A DNA stretch of 64,000 nucleotides. It comes from Thinopyrum elongatum. Lineage: Eukaryota > Streptophyta > Magnoliopsida > Poales > Poaceae. The position numbers were made by a program, and so were the translations under genes. The DNA lies in the NCBI GenBank assembly GCA_011799875.1, contig CM022297.1, positions 76,946,488-77,010,487 of the forward strand. Reading direction: 5' to 3'. Position 1 is the first letter of the stretch. The number at the start of each line of letters is the position of its first letter. Shown here piece by piece: positions 12,262 through 24,368 of this stretch. The notes under the pieces were generated by a model, which saw only the letters and a list, made by a program, of their open reading frames with translations, ran no database searches and was not told the origin of the DNA.

Positions 12262-12745
12262 AATAAAATAAATAAAAGAAATGAAAATAAAAATAAATAA
12301 TAAAAACAATTAATGAATTATTTAATTACTAATTTAATTAATTAACTTAACTTAATTAGCTTAATTAATTAGGTTAGTTAAATTAAACCTATTTAATTAG
12401 CTAAGTCAATGACAGTGGGGACCCACATGTGAGGTTGGCCAGTCAAATGACTGTGTTGACCGCTGACATCATGCTAACGTCATGCTGATGCAATATTTTT
12501 TAATTAAGAATAATTCCAGAAATTGAATAAAACTTTGAAAATTAATTTAAAATAATATATATTTCAGATGAAAATAATTTATATATGAGAGTCGCTCAGA
12601 AAAATCCAACGAATTCGAATTTACAATCCGTTCATCTGTCACATGCCCCTAGCATGCTGAACATGGAACCGTCCCCTCTCTTTCATCTGTCCGGAAAATG
12701 CCAAACGCCAGGAAAACTCCTCCGGATGTTTTCCCTCTCCGTCTG
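12262..12745 (+). other. AT-rich non-coding part of E LTR
   Basis: Repeats of TTAATTAATT-type sequence, then the segment where E aligns with S1 near 4040-4200 (the 'sequence before the exon'). No gene. It ends at the GTCTG target site used by A. Confidence 0.6.
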
Positions 12746-14427
12746 TGATGTCTACTACGCAACTTTATTCTTGTAGACTCGTGTTGGGCCTCCAAGCGCA
12801 GAGTTTTGTAGGACAGTAGCAATTTTCCCTCAAGTGGATGACCTAAGGTTTATCAATCCGTGGGAGGCGTAGGATGAAGATGGTCTCTCTCAAACAACCC
12901 TGCAACCAAATAATAAAAAGTCTCTTGTGTCCCCAACACACAAAATACAATGGTAAATTGTATAGGTGCACTAGTTCGGCGAAGAGATGGTGATACAAGT
13001 GTAGTAACGATAGTAGATATTGATTTTTGTAATAGGAACAATAAAAAACAGCAAGGTAGCAAGTAACAAAAGTGAGCACAAACGGTATTGCAATGCTTGA
13101 AAATGAGGCCTAGGGTCCGTACTTTCGCTAGTGCAATCTCTCAACAATGCTAATATAATTGGAGCATATAACTATCCCTCGACGTGCGATGAAGAATCAC
13201 TCCAAAGTTCCTATCTAGCGGAGAACATAAGAAGAAATTGTTTGTAGGGTACGGAACCACCTCAAAGCTATTCTTTTCGATCAATCTATCGTAGAGTTCA
13301 TACTAAAATAACACCAAGCTATTCTTTCCGATCGATCTAACCAAGAGTTCATACTAAAAATAACACCATATGATACACATCAACCAACTCTAATGTCACC
13401 TAGATACTCCAATGTCACCGCGAGTATCCGCGAGTTGATTATACGATATGCATCAAACAATTTCAGATTCATAATACTCAATCCAACACAAAGAACCTCA
13501 AAGAGTGCCCCTAGATTTCTACCGGAGAAACAAGGACGAAAACGTGCATCAACCCCTATGCATAGATTACCCCAATGTCACCTGGGGAATCCGCGAGTTG
13601 AGTGCCAAAACATATATCAAGTGAATCAATATAATACCCCATTGTCACCACGGGTATTCATATGCAACACATATATCAAGTGCTCTCAAATCCATAAAAA
13701 TATTCAATCTGATAAGAACGAAATCTCAAAGGAAAAACTCAATTCATCACAACAAGATTGAGAGGGAGAAACACCATATGATCCAACTATATTAACAAAG
13801 CCCGCGATACATCAAGATCGTGCCATCTCAAGAACACGAGAGAGAGAGATTAAACACATAGCTACTGGTACAAACCCTCAGCCCCGAGGGTGGACTACTC
13901 CCTCCTCATCATGGTGGCCGCCGGGACGATGAAGATGGCCACCGGTGATGATTTCCCCCTCCGGCAGGGTGCCGGAACGGGGTCTAGATTGGTTTTTCGT
14001 GGCTACAGAGGCTTGCGGCGGCGAAACTTCTGATCTAGGGTTACCTCGAGGGTTTTTGGAATATTTGGCAATTTATAGGGCGAAGAGGCGGTGCGGGGAG
14101 TCACCGAGGGGGCACAACCCACCTAGGCGCGCCCTGGGGGGTTGTGCCCACCTCGGGCCTCTCCTCTGGTACTTTTTTAGCCCATCCTGGGTCTTCTGGT
14201 CCAAAAAAATTCTCCAAAAATTTTCGCTGCGTTTGGACTTTGTTTGATATTGATTTTCTGCGATGTAAAAAATAAGCAAAAAACAGCAACTAGCACTGGG
14301 CACTATGTCAATATGTTAGTCCCAAAAAATGATATAAAGTTGCTATAAAATGATTGTAGAACATCCAAGAATGATAGTATAACAGCTTGAATACTTCATA
14401 AATTATAGATACATTGGAGACGTATCA
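12746..14427 (-). repeat. 3' LTR of A
   Basis: 1682 bp; on the minus strand it begins TGATACGTCTCC and ends AGTAGACATCA. TATA box at 14071-14080. The GC-rich inverted repeat (~14105-14155) holds GGCGCGCC-like sequence. Confidence 0.9.
14071..14080 (-). promoter_or_regulatory. TATA box of A 3' LTR
   Basis: Minus-strand CCCTATAAAT, just downstream of the GC-rich inverted repeat. The equivalent in the 5' LTR is 19864-19873. Confidence 0.55.
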
Positions 14428-14441
14428 GCATCCCCGAGCTT
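14428..14441 (-). other. Polypurine tract of A
   Basis: Minus-strand AAGCTCGGGGATGC immediately before the LTR start TGATACG. D, B and C have the equivalent AAGCTTGGGG-type tract. Confidence 0.75.
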
Positions 14442-14449
14442 AATTCCTA

Positions 14450-15560
14450 CTCGTCCTCGAGTAGGTAAATGATAAAAGAAATAATTTATGAAGTGTGAAT
14501 GCTAGCAAAGTGCATAAGTTTGATCAATGATAATTTCAATCACTTTTCCTAGCAGCATACCAGCAATACTTTCTTGTAAAACTTCTCATGTTAAAGTAGC
14601 AACCTATTCACATGTTAAGGTTCAAACAATGAATTCTCTTGAAACTCAACAATCTATGTTCTCAGTTACCAAACAATTGCAATTCAACTTATTCAACAAA
14701 ATCTAAGTAGGAGCTCCACATACTCAATCATCATATAGTCTTCTATGATTGCTAGTACTCAAAGCATATTCTTAGAACAAATGGCATCCATCAAACACAG
14801 AGAAAGATAGGGGCTTAATATGTCGCCTCCCAACTCATTTATTATAGAGATAATTGTCAACAATAATAAATCATGAACAAATATATTTGACTAGTCATAT
14901 GTGCCTAGATCTTTCCCCACCACATGATGCTTTCCAACTAGAGAATAGTTGAGGTTGAAATGAGATTTCATACTATTGACTCTTTGCATAAAAGTAAATA
15001 CTGAAAAGTAAAAGATAGGCCCTTCGCAGAGGGAAGCAGAGGTTGTCATGCGCTTTTTATTTGGATGCCCAAGCTCTTAATGCAAAGGAACGTCACATTA
15101 TATTGCCCCTTATGATAGCATTCTTTATTATGCAGTCCGTTGCTTTTATTACTTTGCCATCACAAGTTCGTACAACGCTCAGTTTTCCCTTACAATAAAA
15201 GATCAAACATATTTAGGAGCAATTTTTATTGCTTTATGCACCGATGACAACTTACTTGATGGATCTTATTCAATCCATAGGTTGGTATGGTGGACACTCA
15301 TGGCAAGAAACTGGGTTTAAGGGTTTTTGGATGCACAAGTAGTATCTCTACTTAGTACGAATTTTTGGCTAGCAAAAATCCTAGGCAAACACCACATGTT
15401 GGAGGATCCATAACAATATAACTTCTATGCAAATATACACAACCATAACTCATTACGTTGTCTTCCTTGTCCAACTTCAACTAATTTGCTCAAGTTTGAA
15501 AATAATTAATGGGTATTCACAATCATAGAAGATGTCCAAGATAATATATTTGTATCTGAA
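14450..15560 (-). other. 3' non-coding module of A, shared with D and C
   Basis: No sense ORF. Closely similar to D 41100-42260 (opposite strand) and to C ~44900-46050. Landmarks are AAAAGATAGGCCCTTCGCAG and the later TGGATGCACAAGTAGTATCT. This links the non-autonomous elements to the gag-pol element C. B carries a different module here. Confidence 0.75.
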
Positions 15561-15959
15561 AGTTCTCTTCCTTATACTAATCATTTATGAATTGCTTGTA
15601 TTACCAATATTATGATTATCAAGCTTCAAAAGATTTCACTTCCTAAACCCAATGTGAAGCTACCACTAGGCATGATATGAACATATAATTTCAACTTCGT
15701 GAAATTCAATTCATCCAACAATTTACTCATAGGATATAAGTGAAGCACAAGAGTAAATGACGAGCTACTCCAAAAAGATAAAAGTGAAGATCAAGCGAGT
15801 AGTTAAGTAAATGGGTAGCTATTTGTGGACTCTCTCTTATTTAAAAACTTTCAGATATAAGTATTTTATTAAAACAGCAAGCAAAACAAAAATTAAATGA
15901 CATTCCAAGAATAGCACAACTCATGTGAAGAAGCAAAAACTTAGGCTCAACCGATACTA

Positions 15960-16800
15960 ACCGATAATTGTTGATGAAGAAAGGTGGGATTCCTACCGGG
16001 GCATCCCCAAGCTTAGATGTTTGAGACTTCTTGAAATATTATCTTGGGATGCCTTGGGCATCCCCAAGCTTGAGATTTTGTGTCTCCTTAATTCCTTTTA
16101 TGTCACGGTTTCCCTAAATCTTAAAAACTTCATCCACACAAAACTCAACAAGAACTCATGAGATACGTTAGTATAAATCAATGCATAACCTTATCATTCT
16201 CTACTGTAGCAAATCACTAAAATTATTATTTAACATTGCATACTAAATGCCTCTGCATATTTAATAGTCCTATCCTCAAATAGAATCATTAAACAAGCAA
16301 ACATATGCCAACATAACAGCAATCTGCCAAAACAGGATAGTCTGTAAAGGATGCAAGAATATCAATACTTTTTTAACTCCAAAAATTCTGAAAATTTACC
16401 ATACTTTAGAAAATTTATCATAGCTTATTGTGCAAATATTTTCAACATTTTATCGCATTCTGAATTTTCTCGGGAATTTTTGCAACAGCGATAAACTTTC
16501 TGTTTTGAAACAGCAACATGTAGACTTGCAAAATAAGCATGGTAAAGGCCATCCTTGACATTTTTATTGAAATGAAAGATGCAAAACATTATTATAAATA
16601 TAATAAAGCAAATACAAATAAAATAAAATGATGCTCCAAGCAAAACACTCATGTGATGAATAAAAATATAGCTCCAAGTGAGGTTACCGATAATGTCGGA
16701 GACGAAAGAGGGGATGCCTTCCGGGGCATCCCCAAGCTTAGTTGCTTGGACATTCCTTGAATATTACCTTGGGGTGCCTTGTTCATCCCCAAGCTTAGGG
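15960..16800 (-). repeat. Two hairpin pairs with AAGCTTGGGGATG motif (A)
   Basis: Hairpins lie at ~15986-16014, 16042-16072, 16710-16734 and 16768-16796. Each is built on minus-strand AAGCTTGGGGATGCC followed within a few bases by its complement GGCATCCC. The two pairs are ~720 bp apart, within a diverged tandem duplication. The motif copies the polypurine tract of the element. Confidence 0.75.
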
Positions 16801-17602
16801 TCTTGTCACTCCTTATTCTCCTCATATCGATATCTCACCCAAAACTTGAAAACTTCAATCACACAAAACTTAACGGAACTTCGTGAGATGGGTTAGTATG
16901 ATAAAGATAAATCATTCACTTTGATACTGTCAAGATAAGATTCATAATTGTTCTGACACAATGCCTACTGTACCCTACAATTTCTGCAACTTATATTAAG
17001 CAATATAAGCCATGGAAACCATAAAACAAGCAAACTATGCATTGAAAACAGAATCTGTCAAAAACAGAAGAGTACGTAAAGATCTGAATTAAGGTCATAC
17101 TTATGTAACTCCAAAAATTCTAAAAATTTAGGAAAACGTAGGAAATTTGTATATAAACCATATGTAAAAAATTCAGAGTTTTTAGACTCTCCAGAGAATT
17201 TAAACAATTCTGTTACTGGAAGCAAAAGTTTCTGTTTTTGCACAGAATCAAGTCAACTATCATCCATATTATCCCAAAGGCTTTACTTGGTACTTTATTG
17301 AAAAAAAAGCTATAAAACGTGATTAATACATTAGCTTAATCATGTGAACACACAAAAATAGTAGGGGTAAATATTGGGTCATCTCCCAACAAGCGCTCTT
17401 CTTTAATGCCTTTTTAGATAGGCATAATGATTTTAATGATGCTCACATAAAAGATAAGAATTGAAACATGAACAGAGCATCATGAAGACTAGCACATTTA
17501 AGTCTAACCCACTTCCTATGCATAGGGAATCTGTGAGCAATAAATTATGGGAGCAAGAATCAACTAGCATAGGAAGGTAAAACAAGCATGACATCAAAAC
17601 TT

Positions 17603-18394
17603 TCAACACAAAGAGAGGAAACTTAATATTATTGAGATATGTAGAAGCATATGTTCCTCTCTAATAATAATTTCAGTAGCATCATGAATGAATTCAACAA
17701 TATAACTATCACATAAAGCATTCTTTTCATGATCCACAAGCATATAAATTTTATTACTCTCCACATAAGCAAATTTATTCTCATGAATAGTAGTGGTAGC
17801 AAACTCAACAAAATAACTATCATGGGATTGAAAATTAAAATCACGATGACAAGTTTTATGGTTATCATTAATATTTATAGCATACATGTCATCACCATAA
17901 TCATCATACATAGCAACTTTTTTATCATAGTCAATTGAAACCTCTTCCAAAATAGTGGATTCATCACTAAATAAAGTCATGACCTCTCCAAATCCACTTT
18001 CATAATTATCACAATACGATTCAACACCCTCCAAAATAGTGCGATCATCATTACATAAAGTTGACACTCTTCCAAACCCACTTTCATCAATATAATCATC
18101 ATAAATAGGAGGCATGCTTTCATCATAGTAGATATTCCCATCAAAACTTGGGGGACTAAAAATATCATCTTCATCAAACATAGCATCCCCAAGCTTGTAG
18201 GTTTGCATATCATTAACATCATGGATACTCAAAGAATTCATACTAACAAGATTGCAATCATGCTCATCATTTAAAGATTTAATGCCAGACATTTTATTGA
18301 ATTCTTCTTCTATCAATTGAGCACAATTTTCCTTTCCATCATTTTCAAGAAAGACATGATAAAGACGAATAATATGAGGCCACCTCAATTCCAT
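17603..18394 (-). pseudogene. Acidic ORF of A (frameshifted near the end)
   Basis: 263 codons, starting MELRWPHIIRLYHVF shortly after the primer site. It has the family features seen intact in B (54585-55541): the KLGDAMFDEDDIFSPPSF block and two SGFGxVxTL repeats (GRVSTL, GEVMTL). After FIHDAT the frame slips by one indel and ends early (EIIIREEHML...), losing ~60 C-terminal residues including the hydrophobic segment. It is the only ORF of the element. No similarity to gag, protease or RT motifs is seen. Function unknown. Confidence 0.7.
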
Positions 18395-18491
18395 TTTTCT
18401 GTAGTTTTCTTTTGTAAACCAAACTAGTGATAAAACAAGAAACTAAAAGATTCAATTGCAAGATCTAAAGGTACACCTTCAAGCACTCACC

Positions 18492-18509
18492 TCCCCAGCA
18501 ACGGCGCCA
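18492..18509 (-). other. Primer-binding site of A (tRNA-Asp type)
   Basis: Minus-strand TGGCGCCGTTGCTGGGGA, 10 bases inside the LTR. It differs by one base from the tRNA-Asp complement known for Athila elements (TGGCGCCGTTGCCGGGGA). Confidence 0.8.
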
Positions 18510-19607
18510 GAAAAGAGCTTGATGTCTACTATGCAACTTTATTCTTGTAGACTCGTGTTGAGCCTCCAAGCGCAGAGTTTTGTAGGACAGTAGCAATTTT
18601 CCCTCAAGTGGATGACCTAAGGTTTATCAACCCATGGGAGGCGTAGGATGAAGATGGTCTCTCTCAAACAACCCTGCAACCAAATAATAAAAAGTCTCTT
18701 GTGTCCCCAACTCACAAAATACAATGGTAAATTGTATAGGTGCACTAGTTCGGTGAAGAGATGGTGATACAAGTGTAGTAACGATAGTAGATATTGATTT
18801 TTGTAATAGGAACAATAAAAAACAGCAAGGTAGCAAGTAACAAAAGTGAGCACAAACGGTATTGAAATGCTTGAAAATGAGGCCTAGGGTCCGTACTTTA
18901 GCTAGTGCAATCTCTCAACAATGCTAATATAATTGGATCATATAACCATCCCTGGATGTACGATGAAGAATCACTACAAAGTTCCTATCTAGCGGAGAAC
19001 ATAAGAAGAAATTGTTTGTAGGGTACGAAACCACCTCAAAGGTATTCTTTCCGATCAATCTATCCTAGAGTTCGTACTAAAATAACACCAAGCTATTCTT
19101 ACTGATCGATCTAACCAAGAGTTCGTACTAAAATAACACCATATGATACACATCAACCAACTCTAATGTCACCTAGATACTCCAATGTCACCGCGAGTAT
19201 CCGTGAGTTGATTATGCGATATGCATCAAACAATTTCAGATTCATAATACTCAATCCAACACAAAGAACCTCAAAGAGTGCCCCAAGATTTCTACCGGAG
19301 AAACAAGGATGAAAACGTGCATCAACCCCTATGCATAGATTACCCCAATGTCACCTCGGGAATCCGCGAGTTGAGTGCCAAAACATATATCAAGTGAATC
19401 AATATAATACCCCATTGTCACCGTGGGTATTCATATGCAAGACATATATCAAGTGCTCTCAAAACCATAAAAATATTCAATTCGATAAGAACGAAATCTC
19501 AAAGGGAAAACTCAATTCATCACAACAAGATAGAGAGGGAGAAACACCATATGATCCAACTATATTAACAAAGCCCGCGATACATCAAGATCATGCCATC
19601 TCAAGAA

Positions 19608-19610
<3 letters not shown>

Positions 19611-19642
<32 letters not shown>
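19611..19642. repeat. (GA)16 microsatellite
   Basis: Uninterrupted GA dinucleotide run in the A 5' LTR. The 3' LTR has a much shorter run at ~13848-13860, so it expanded after insertion. Confidence 0.9.
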
Positions 19643-19645
<3 letters not shown>

Positions 19646-20330
19646 AACACATAGCTACTGGTACAAACCCTCAGCCCCGAGGGTGGACTACTCCCTCCTC
19701 ATCATGGTGGCCGCCGGGATGATGAAGATGGCCACCAGTGATGATTTCCCCCTCCGGCAGGGTGCCGGAATGGGCTCTAGATTTGTTTTTCGTGGCTACA
19801 GAGACTTGCGGCGGCGGAACTTCTGATCTAGGGTTACCCCGAGGGTTTTTGGAATATTTGCCAATTTATAGGGCGAAGAGGTCACCGAGGGGGGCACAAC
19901 CCCCCTGGGTGCACCTGGGCTCTTGGGCACGCCCAGGTGGGTTGTGCCCATCTCGGGCCTCCCCTCTGGTACTTTTTAGCCCATCCTGGGTCTTCTGGTC
20001 CAAAAATATTCTCCAAATTTTTTTGCTGCGTTTGGACTTTGTTTCTGTGACGCCCCCGATCATACACGCAGACGCACACGATCAAGCCTAAGGATTCACA
20101 GGAAGATATCACAACACAACTCTAAAACATAAATAAAGTGATACAAGCTTTATATTACAAGCCAGGGGCCTTTAGGGCTCGAATACATAATCTCGCATAC
20201 AAGCGTCAGCGGAAGCATCAGATATCTGAGTACAGATATAAAAGAAAACATAGATAGGCCCTCAAAAGGCGGGGCAAAAGAAAACACTATGATCGAAAGG
20301 TGCATGCCTCCTGCCTGGGACCCTCCGAAC

Positions 20331-22184
20331 CTACTCCTGGTCGTCGGCCAACTCGTAGTAGTATCCACCCTCGGGGTAGTAGTAGCGATCGTCGGTAGGG
20401 GAAGCTATATCCGAGGCTCCGTCATCTGGTTGCACCTAAAGGATATGGGGGAAAAAGAAAGCAAAGCAACCATGAGTACTCATCCGAAGTACTCAGCAAG
20501 CAAGGATCTACACTACATATGCAACATTATCAAAGGGAGGCTGTATGTGTGGACTGGGCTGCAGAAATGCCAGAATAGAGAGAAGGCCTAGTCCTATCGA
20601 AGACTAGCATCTTCAGCGGTCTTGCAGCATTAGAAGAGTGTAGATTAGTACAACATAAGGTAGTAGTATCATTAAGTCTCAACCTCACCCAGAGATCCTT
20701 TCTCAACTCCCTGCGAGAATGCAATCCCAGAGCCATAATATCCAAGTATCAACCTTGGCCAGAGATCCTTTCTCGACTCCCTGCGAGAAAGTAATCCCAG
20801 AGCCATACTCATCACAAGTATCCAGTTCTAGTTGTATCGATCAGGATACAACTCCGAGCGTCCGTTACCGAGGATCCGGCTATGCATAGATTAGTTCTTC
20901 CCTGCAGGGGTGCACCAACTTACCCACCACACTCGCTTAACTCCGACCGGACACACTTTTTTGGGTCATGCCCGGCATCGGCCAAATGACACACCGCAGC
21001 CCTACCTAGAGCTCAGCAGAGAGGTCCCCGCCGGTCTACATCCTAAGCACTCAGGGGTCTTGGGCCATCGCCCTGTGCACTCCGGGTCATTGCGAGCAGG
21101 GTGGATACCAGCGCCAACGGCACGATCCGAATCGGCCACAATGCTGAACTGGACGTCTGACAGAGCTGTCGGCTGATACCATGATGTAGAGTACCCATAT
21201 TTATTCCCGTGTGATGGTTAGTGCTATCAGGCCAGAGGCCCACTCAGATCACATATCCAAATCGTAGTGTATTGGTAGTGCGGTAACGAGCAGAGACTCA
21301 CGATCGATGTGACCCCATCGCCCCGTCTCGAGGACTTGCGACAAGGGCTAAGAATGCCCGGCCACGCCTCGTATTCATCACTCGGGCACCGTCCAGGTCA
21401 ACCCGTCTCGCAAAAGACTGTCGGGAACTCAGGTCTACCTCTATAGGGCGGTACCGCCTGTCCCTCCAGTCCTGCAGTAAAAGTAACTCCCTCGGGACCC
21501 CCTCGGGGCCGACCCATTTCTAACAGGGTTCAGGGGTAAGGTCACAGTAACCGTGTATCCATAACATCAGGGGAATCTGAGGTATCACCCTCGACGGATG
21601 CCCACTCGATGTAACCGTCAAGTTGAACTTAGGAGGAATCACCCTCGATGGGTTCACACTTGAGGTGTTGCGCTACAGGGTCGTATCGGAAGTGGAGAGG
21701 GAGGAATCACCCTCGAAGACCACGACCAAATAGCTACTCTACAGAGTCAACATCAGGAGTGCTATACGAGGTATCACCCTCGGCACTCGATGGTGACACT
21801 GCAGTGTCGTACAACTAAGGAGGTGTTGTGCAGTGCTGGGGTCTGGCTGTCGATCCCGTTGATCGAGTCATCTGATAATCCAGCGGGGCAACTGGGGACA
21901 AAGTGGGGTCTCTAGTAGGTCTCTACCCAGCGTGTACTAAACAGTTTAGGATAAGCAGGTAAGGTTTCAATAGCAGGTTACAATAAACAGGCTATGCATC
22001 AGAATAGGGAAAGCAGTAGCAGCAACAATTCGAATGCAAGCACAAGAGAGAAGAGAATCGGCGATATAGGCATGCCCAAAAGGGGGGTGCTTGCCTGGTT
22101 GCTCGGCGGCAAAGGCAAGGTCGTCAACGGTGTCGTCGATCTCTGGAGCTGCGTCGGTCTCGGGGATTACGTCGGTACCGGGAT
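20331..22184 (-). CDS. Putative 3' exons of LTR-resident spliced ORF (F 3' LTR)
   Basis: Exon n is 22184-22095 (90 nt), preceded by a pyrimidine tract ending TCGATAG. It encodes DPGTDVIPETDAAPEIDD and the following acidic residues, ending CAACCAG before a GC donor. The final exon, 20425-20331 (95 nt), follows GTGCAACCAG and encodes DDGASDIASPTDDRYYYP, then EGGYYYELADDQE and stop. The phase is 1 at both joins, as in S1, E and G. The reading frame is intact. Partner and role are unknown. The coding reading rests on cross-copy comparison. Confidence 0.45.
21579..21781 (-). repeat. Four GAGGNATCACCCTC repeats (F 3' LTR)
   Basis: Copies at 21579, 21633, 21701 and 21768, spaced 54, 68 and 67 bp. 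This is the same block as in S1 and E, read on the other strand. Confidence 0.7.
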
Positions 22185-22499
22185 CTATCGAGAGAGAAGA
22201 GGGGTAGGAAACAGTTAAATACACAGCAAACATATGCAACACAGAATATAACAAGGCAATACGCGGGGCCAGGGGTGATCTAACGCGGTGCTACACGATA
22301 CCGACGAAGGGGGAAAACATTCGGGAATGTTTTCCCGAAGTTTGGCATTTTCAGACAGGTGAAAAGGAGAGGGACGGTTTGCACGTTTGCTATGATAGGG
22401 ACTTGTGGCAGACGAACGAACCGCGTATTCGGATTCGTCTCGTTGTTCTGAGCAACTTTCATGTATTAAGTTTTTCAATCTGAGCTACGGTTTATTTTC

Positions 22500-23040
22500 T
22501 ACGATTTTCCAAAGTTTAAATCATTTTCTAGAATTATTTTAACTAGTTAATTCGAATTGTAAAAGTGTATTTACTTTTTATACTCAGAGCCAGCCAGCCA
22601 CAGTCAATGACAAGTGGCGCCAGGGGGTGAGTCAGCTATGCACAGTCAGCAGTTGACCCAGTCAGCGTTGACTGGTCAACAGGGTCAACGGGGCCCACAT
22701 GTCATTGACTGGAGCCAGCCCAGTCAGCAAGTTTGACTGGTCAACTGACCAGTGGGGCCCTGCTGTGAGTGACAGAGTCAAATTTAACAGAGTTTTAACT
22801 ATTAATTAGTTTAACTTAAAGGTGGGGCCAGACTGTCAGTGAGTCAATTTTTTAACAAAGTTTTATTTAACCAAACTAATTAATTAACGAGGTGGCCCCA
22901 TGTGTCATAGTCACAGTTAGCATTTGGGGCATTTTTAGTAGATTATTAACTGGGAGGGGGCCCACACGTCAGTGCCTACTGTTCCGGTTTAATTTGTGCT
23001 AACACTAAACGGCCTGGCCCACCTGTCATTTAGACAGGGC
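22500..23040 (-). other. Non-coding GTCAAC/TGACTGG-rich part of F LTR
   Basis: Between the GC-rich block and the acidic exon. It has many short repeats of TTGACTGGTCAA type and GGGGCCCAC. No gene is supported. Confidence 0.5.
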
Positions 23041-23798
23041 CGGCCTAAATAGAGCAGGCGCCGATGGTGATCTACAGGGGCGGCGGCAGGACGCCGGATC
23101 CTGACCCCGGTGACCAAATAGGCGTCTGCGACCACCCACAGAACCAGCGGAGCGCGGCGCGCGCAGGGGTGCGAATCGTTCTTGCGGAGACGGCCGAAGG
23201 TGGCCACGATGATGACGTCGGACGGTGGTGACGACGCGGCCTCGGCTGCACCCGAGCTACGGGGCGAGAGGAAGAAAGGGGAGAGGCCACAGAGGACCGG
23301 GAGCTCACAGTGAGCTCGGGAGCGCGCCCGACGGAGATGGAGAAGCAGTGGTGGTGGCGGGTCGACGGTGACGACCGGCGGGGCAGAGGAGGTAGACACG
23401 GCCGATCCGGAGAGGTAGGGGTCCGGCGGAGCCCCGACGAGGTCAGGCGGTGATCAGGCGGCCGGGATGGGCGACGGCCGACGAGCGCCAAGGCGGCGAG
23501 CCTGGCCCCGGCACGGCTAGGCGCGCGGGCAAGGGGGAGGCCAGGGTGCGCGAGGCGATGGCAAGCGGCGGACGCGGCGATGAGGGCGAGTGGCGTCGAG
23601 GAGGTCGGGGTGGCGATGGTGACGAGGCCCTCGAGCGGCGGCGTGGTACCAGCAGGTGAGGCTGATGGCATGCGGTGACGGAGCGGCGGGAGGAGCAGGG
23701 CGGCGGCGTCACGACGAGGGCTACGGGAGGTGTAGGGGCCGAGCCCCTGTTCAGATCGGGGGGGAAGAGGGAGGAGAGTGGGGGGATCGTGGGGTTGT

Positions 23799-23818
23799 GG
23801 GGGGGGGGGGGGGGGGGG
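23799..23818. repeat. 20-base poly-G run
   Basis: Present in the F 3' LTR. The 5' LTR has only GTGGGCGGCAGC at the same place, so the run is a post-insertion expansion or a sequencing/assembly artefact. Confidence 0.8.
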
Positions 23819-24353
23819 CAGCTAGGGTTTGGCTGGGGGCATCGGGGGGTATGTAAGCCGGGGTGTGGGCTGGCCTGGGGTTGGCCTGGTGGCCCAGTTG
23901 GGCTAGGCCCAGGGGGGAGGGGAGTTCCTCTTTTTCTTTTTACTGTTTTAAAACCTTTTAGTTCTATTTTTTGCTGTACAAAATACAAAATTAGTACCTA
24001 AAATAAGGTTTCAAAACATACCACTACCACAAAAAGTGTAGTAGCTAAATAATTTAGTTTGCATATTCTATTAATTAAAAGAGCATTTAATTAATTGTTT
24101 TGCCACTGTTTTGATTATTTAAGGGCATTTAAACACTTTATAAAATGTTGGTTCCACCACAAAAATTAGTTAGGGATTATTTGCCACATAATGAACATTA
24201 TTGATTTGTTGTTTGAAGAAATAATTATTTGACTTGCAATTCAAATTTGAGTTTGGGTTTGATTTTGGACAAGTGGCAGATTGGCTGAGTTATCATGATA
24301 ACATGGCCACTATTAGAGAGAGATCACTGTAGTGTGATAGTGGGGATGTTACA

Positions 24354-24368
24354 AATCTCCTCCACTCC
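24354..24368 (-). other. Polypurine tract of F
   Basis: Minus-strand GGAGTGGAGGAGATT abutting the LTR start TGTAACATCC. Confidence 0.75.

Larger units (their letters stand above)
20046..24353 (-). repeat. 3' LTR of F
   Basis: Minus-strand start TGTAACATCCCC, end GGGGGCGTCACA. Contents in sense order: AT-rich U3 (24353-~23950), GC-rich block (~23900-23050), acidic exon (22184-22095), GAGG/CCTC repeats, Tyr-rich exon (20425-20331). Confidence 0.9.

Noticed and set aside
11390..12300. Overlapping long ORFs in E, both strands
   Set aside because: All frames are open because of C/G richness; no consistent frame against S1 or G.
13393..13761. 122-codon ORF in A LTR and its copies in other LTRs (19331, 10248, 53599, 59899)
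   Set aside because: Lies in the R-U5 part of the LTR; the same sequence in B and D is antisense or broken. LTR sequence, not a gene.
23072..23988. 199- and 181-codon ORFs in F 3' LTR
   Set aside because: Low-complexity Pro/Ser/Arg; same GC block effect.
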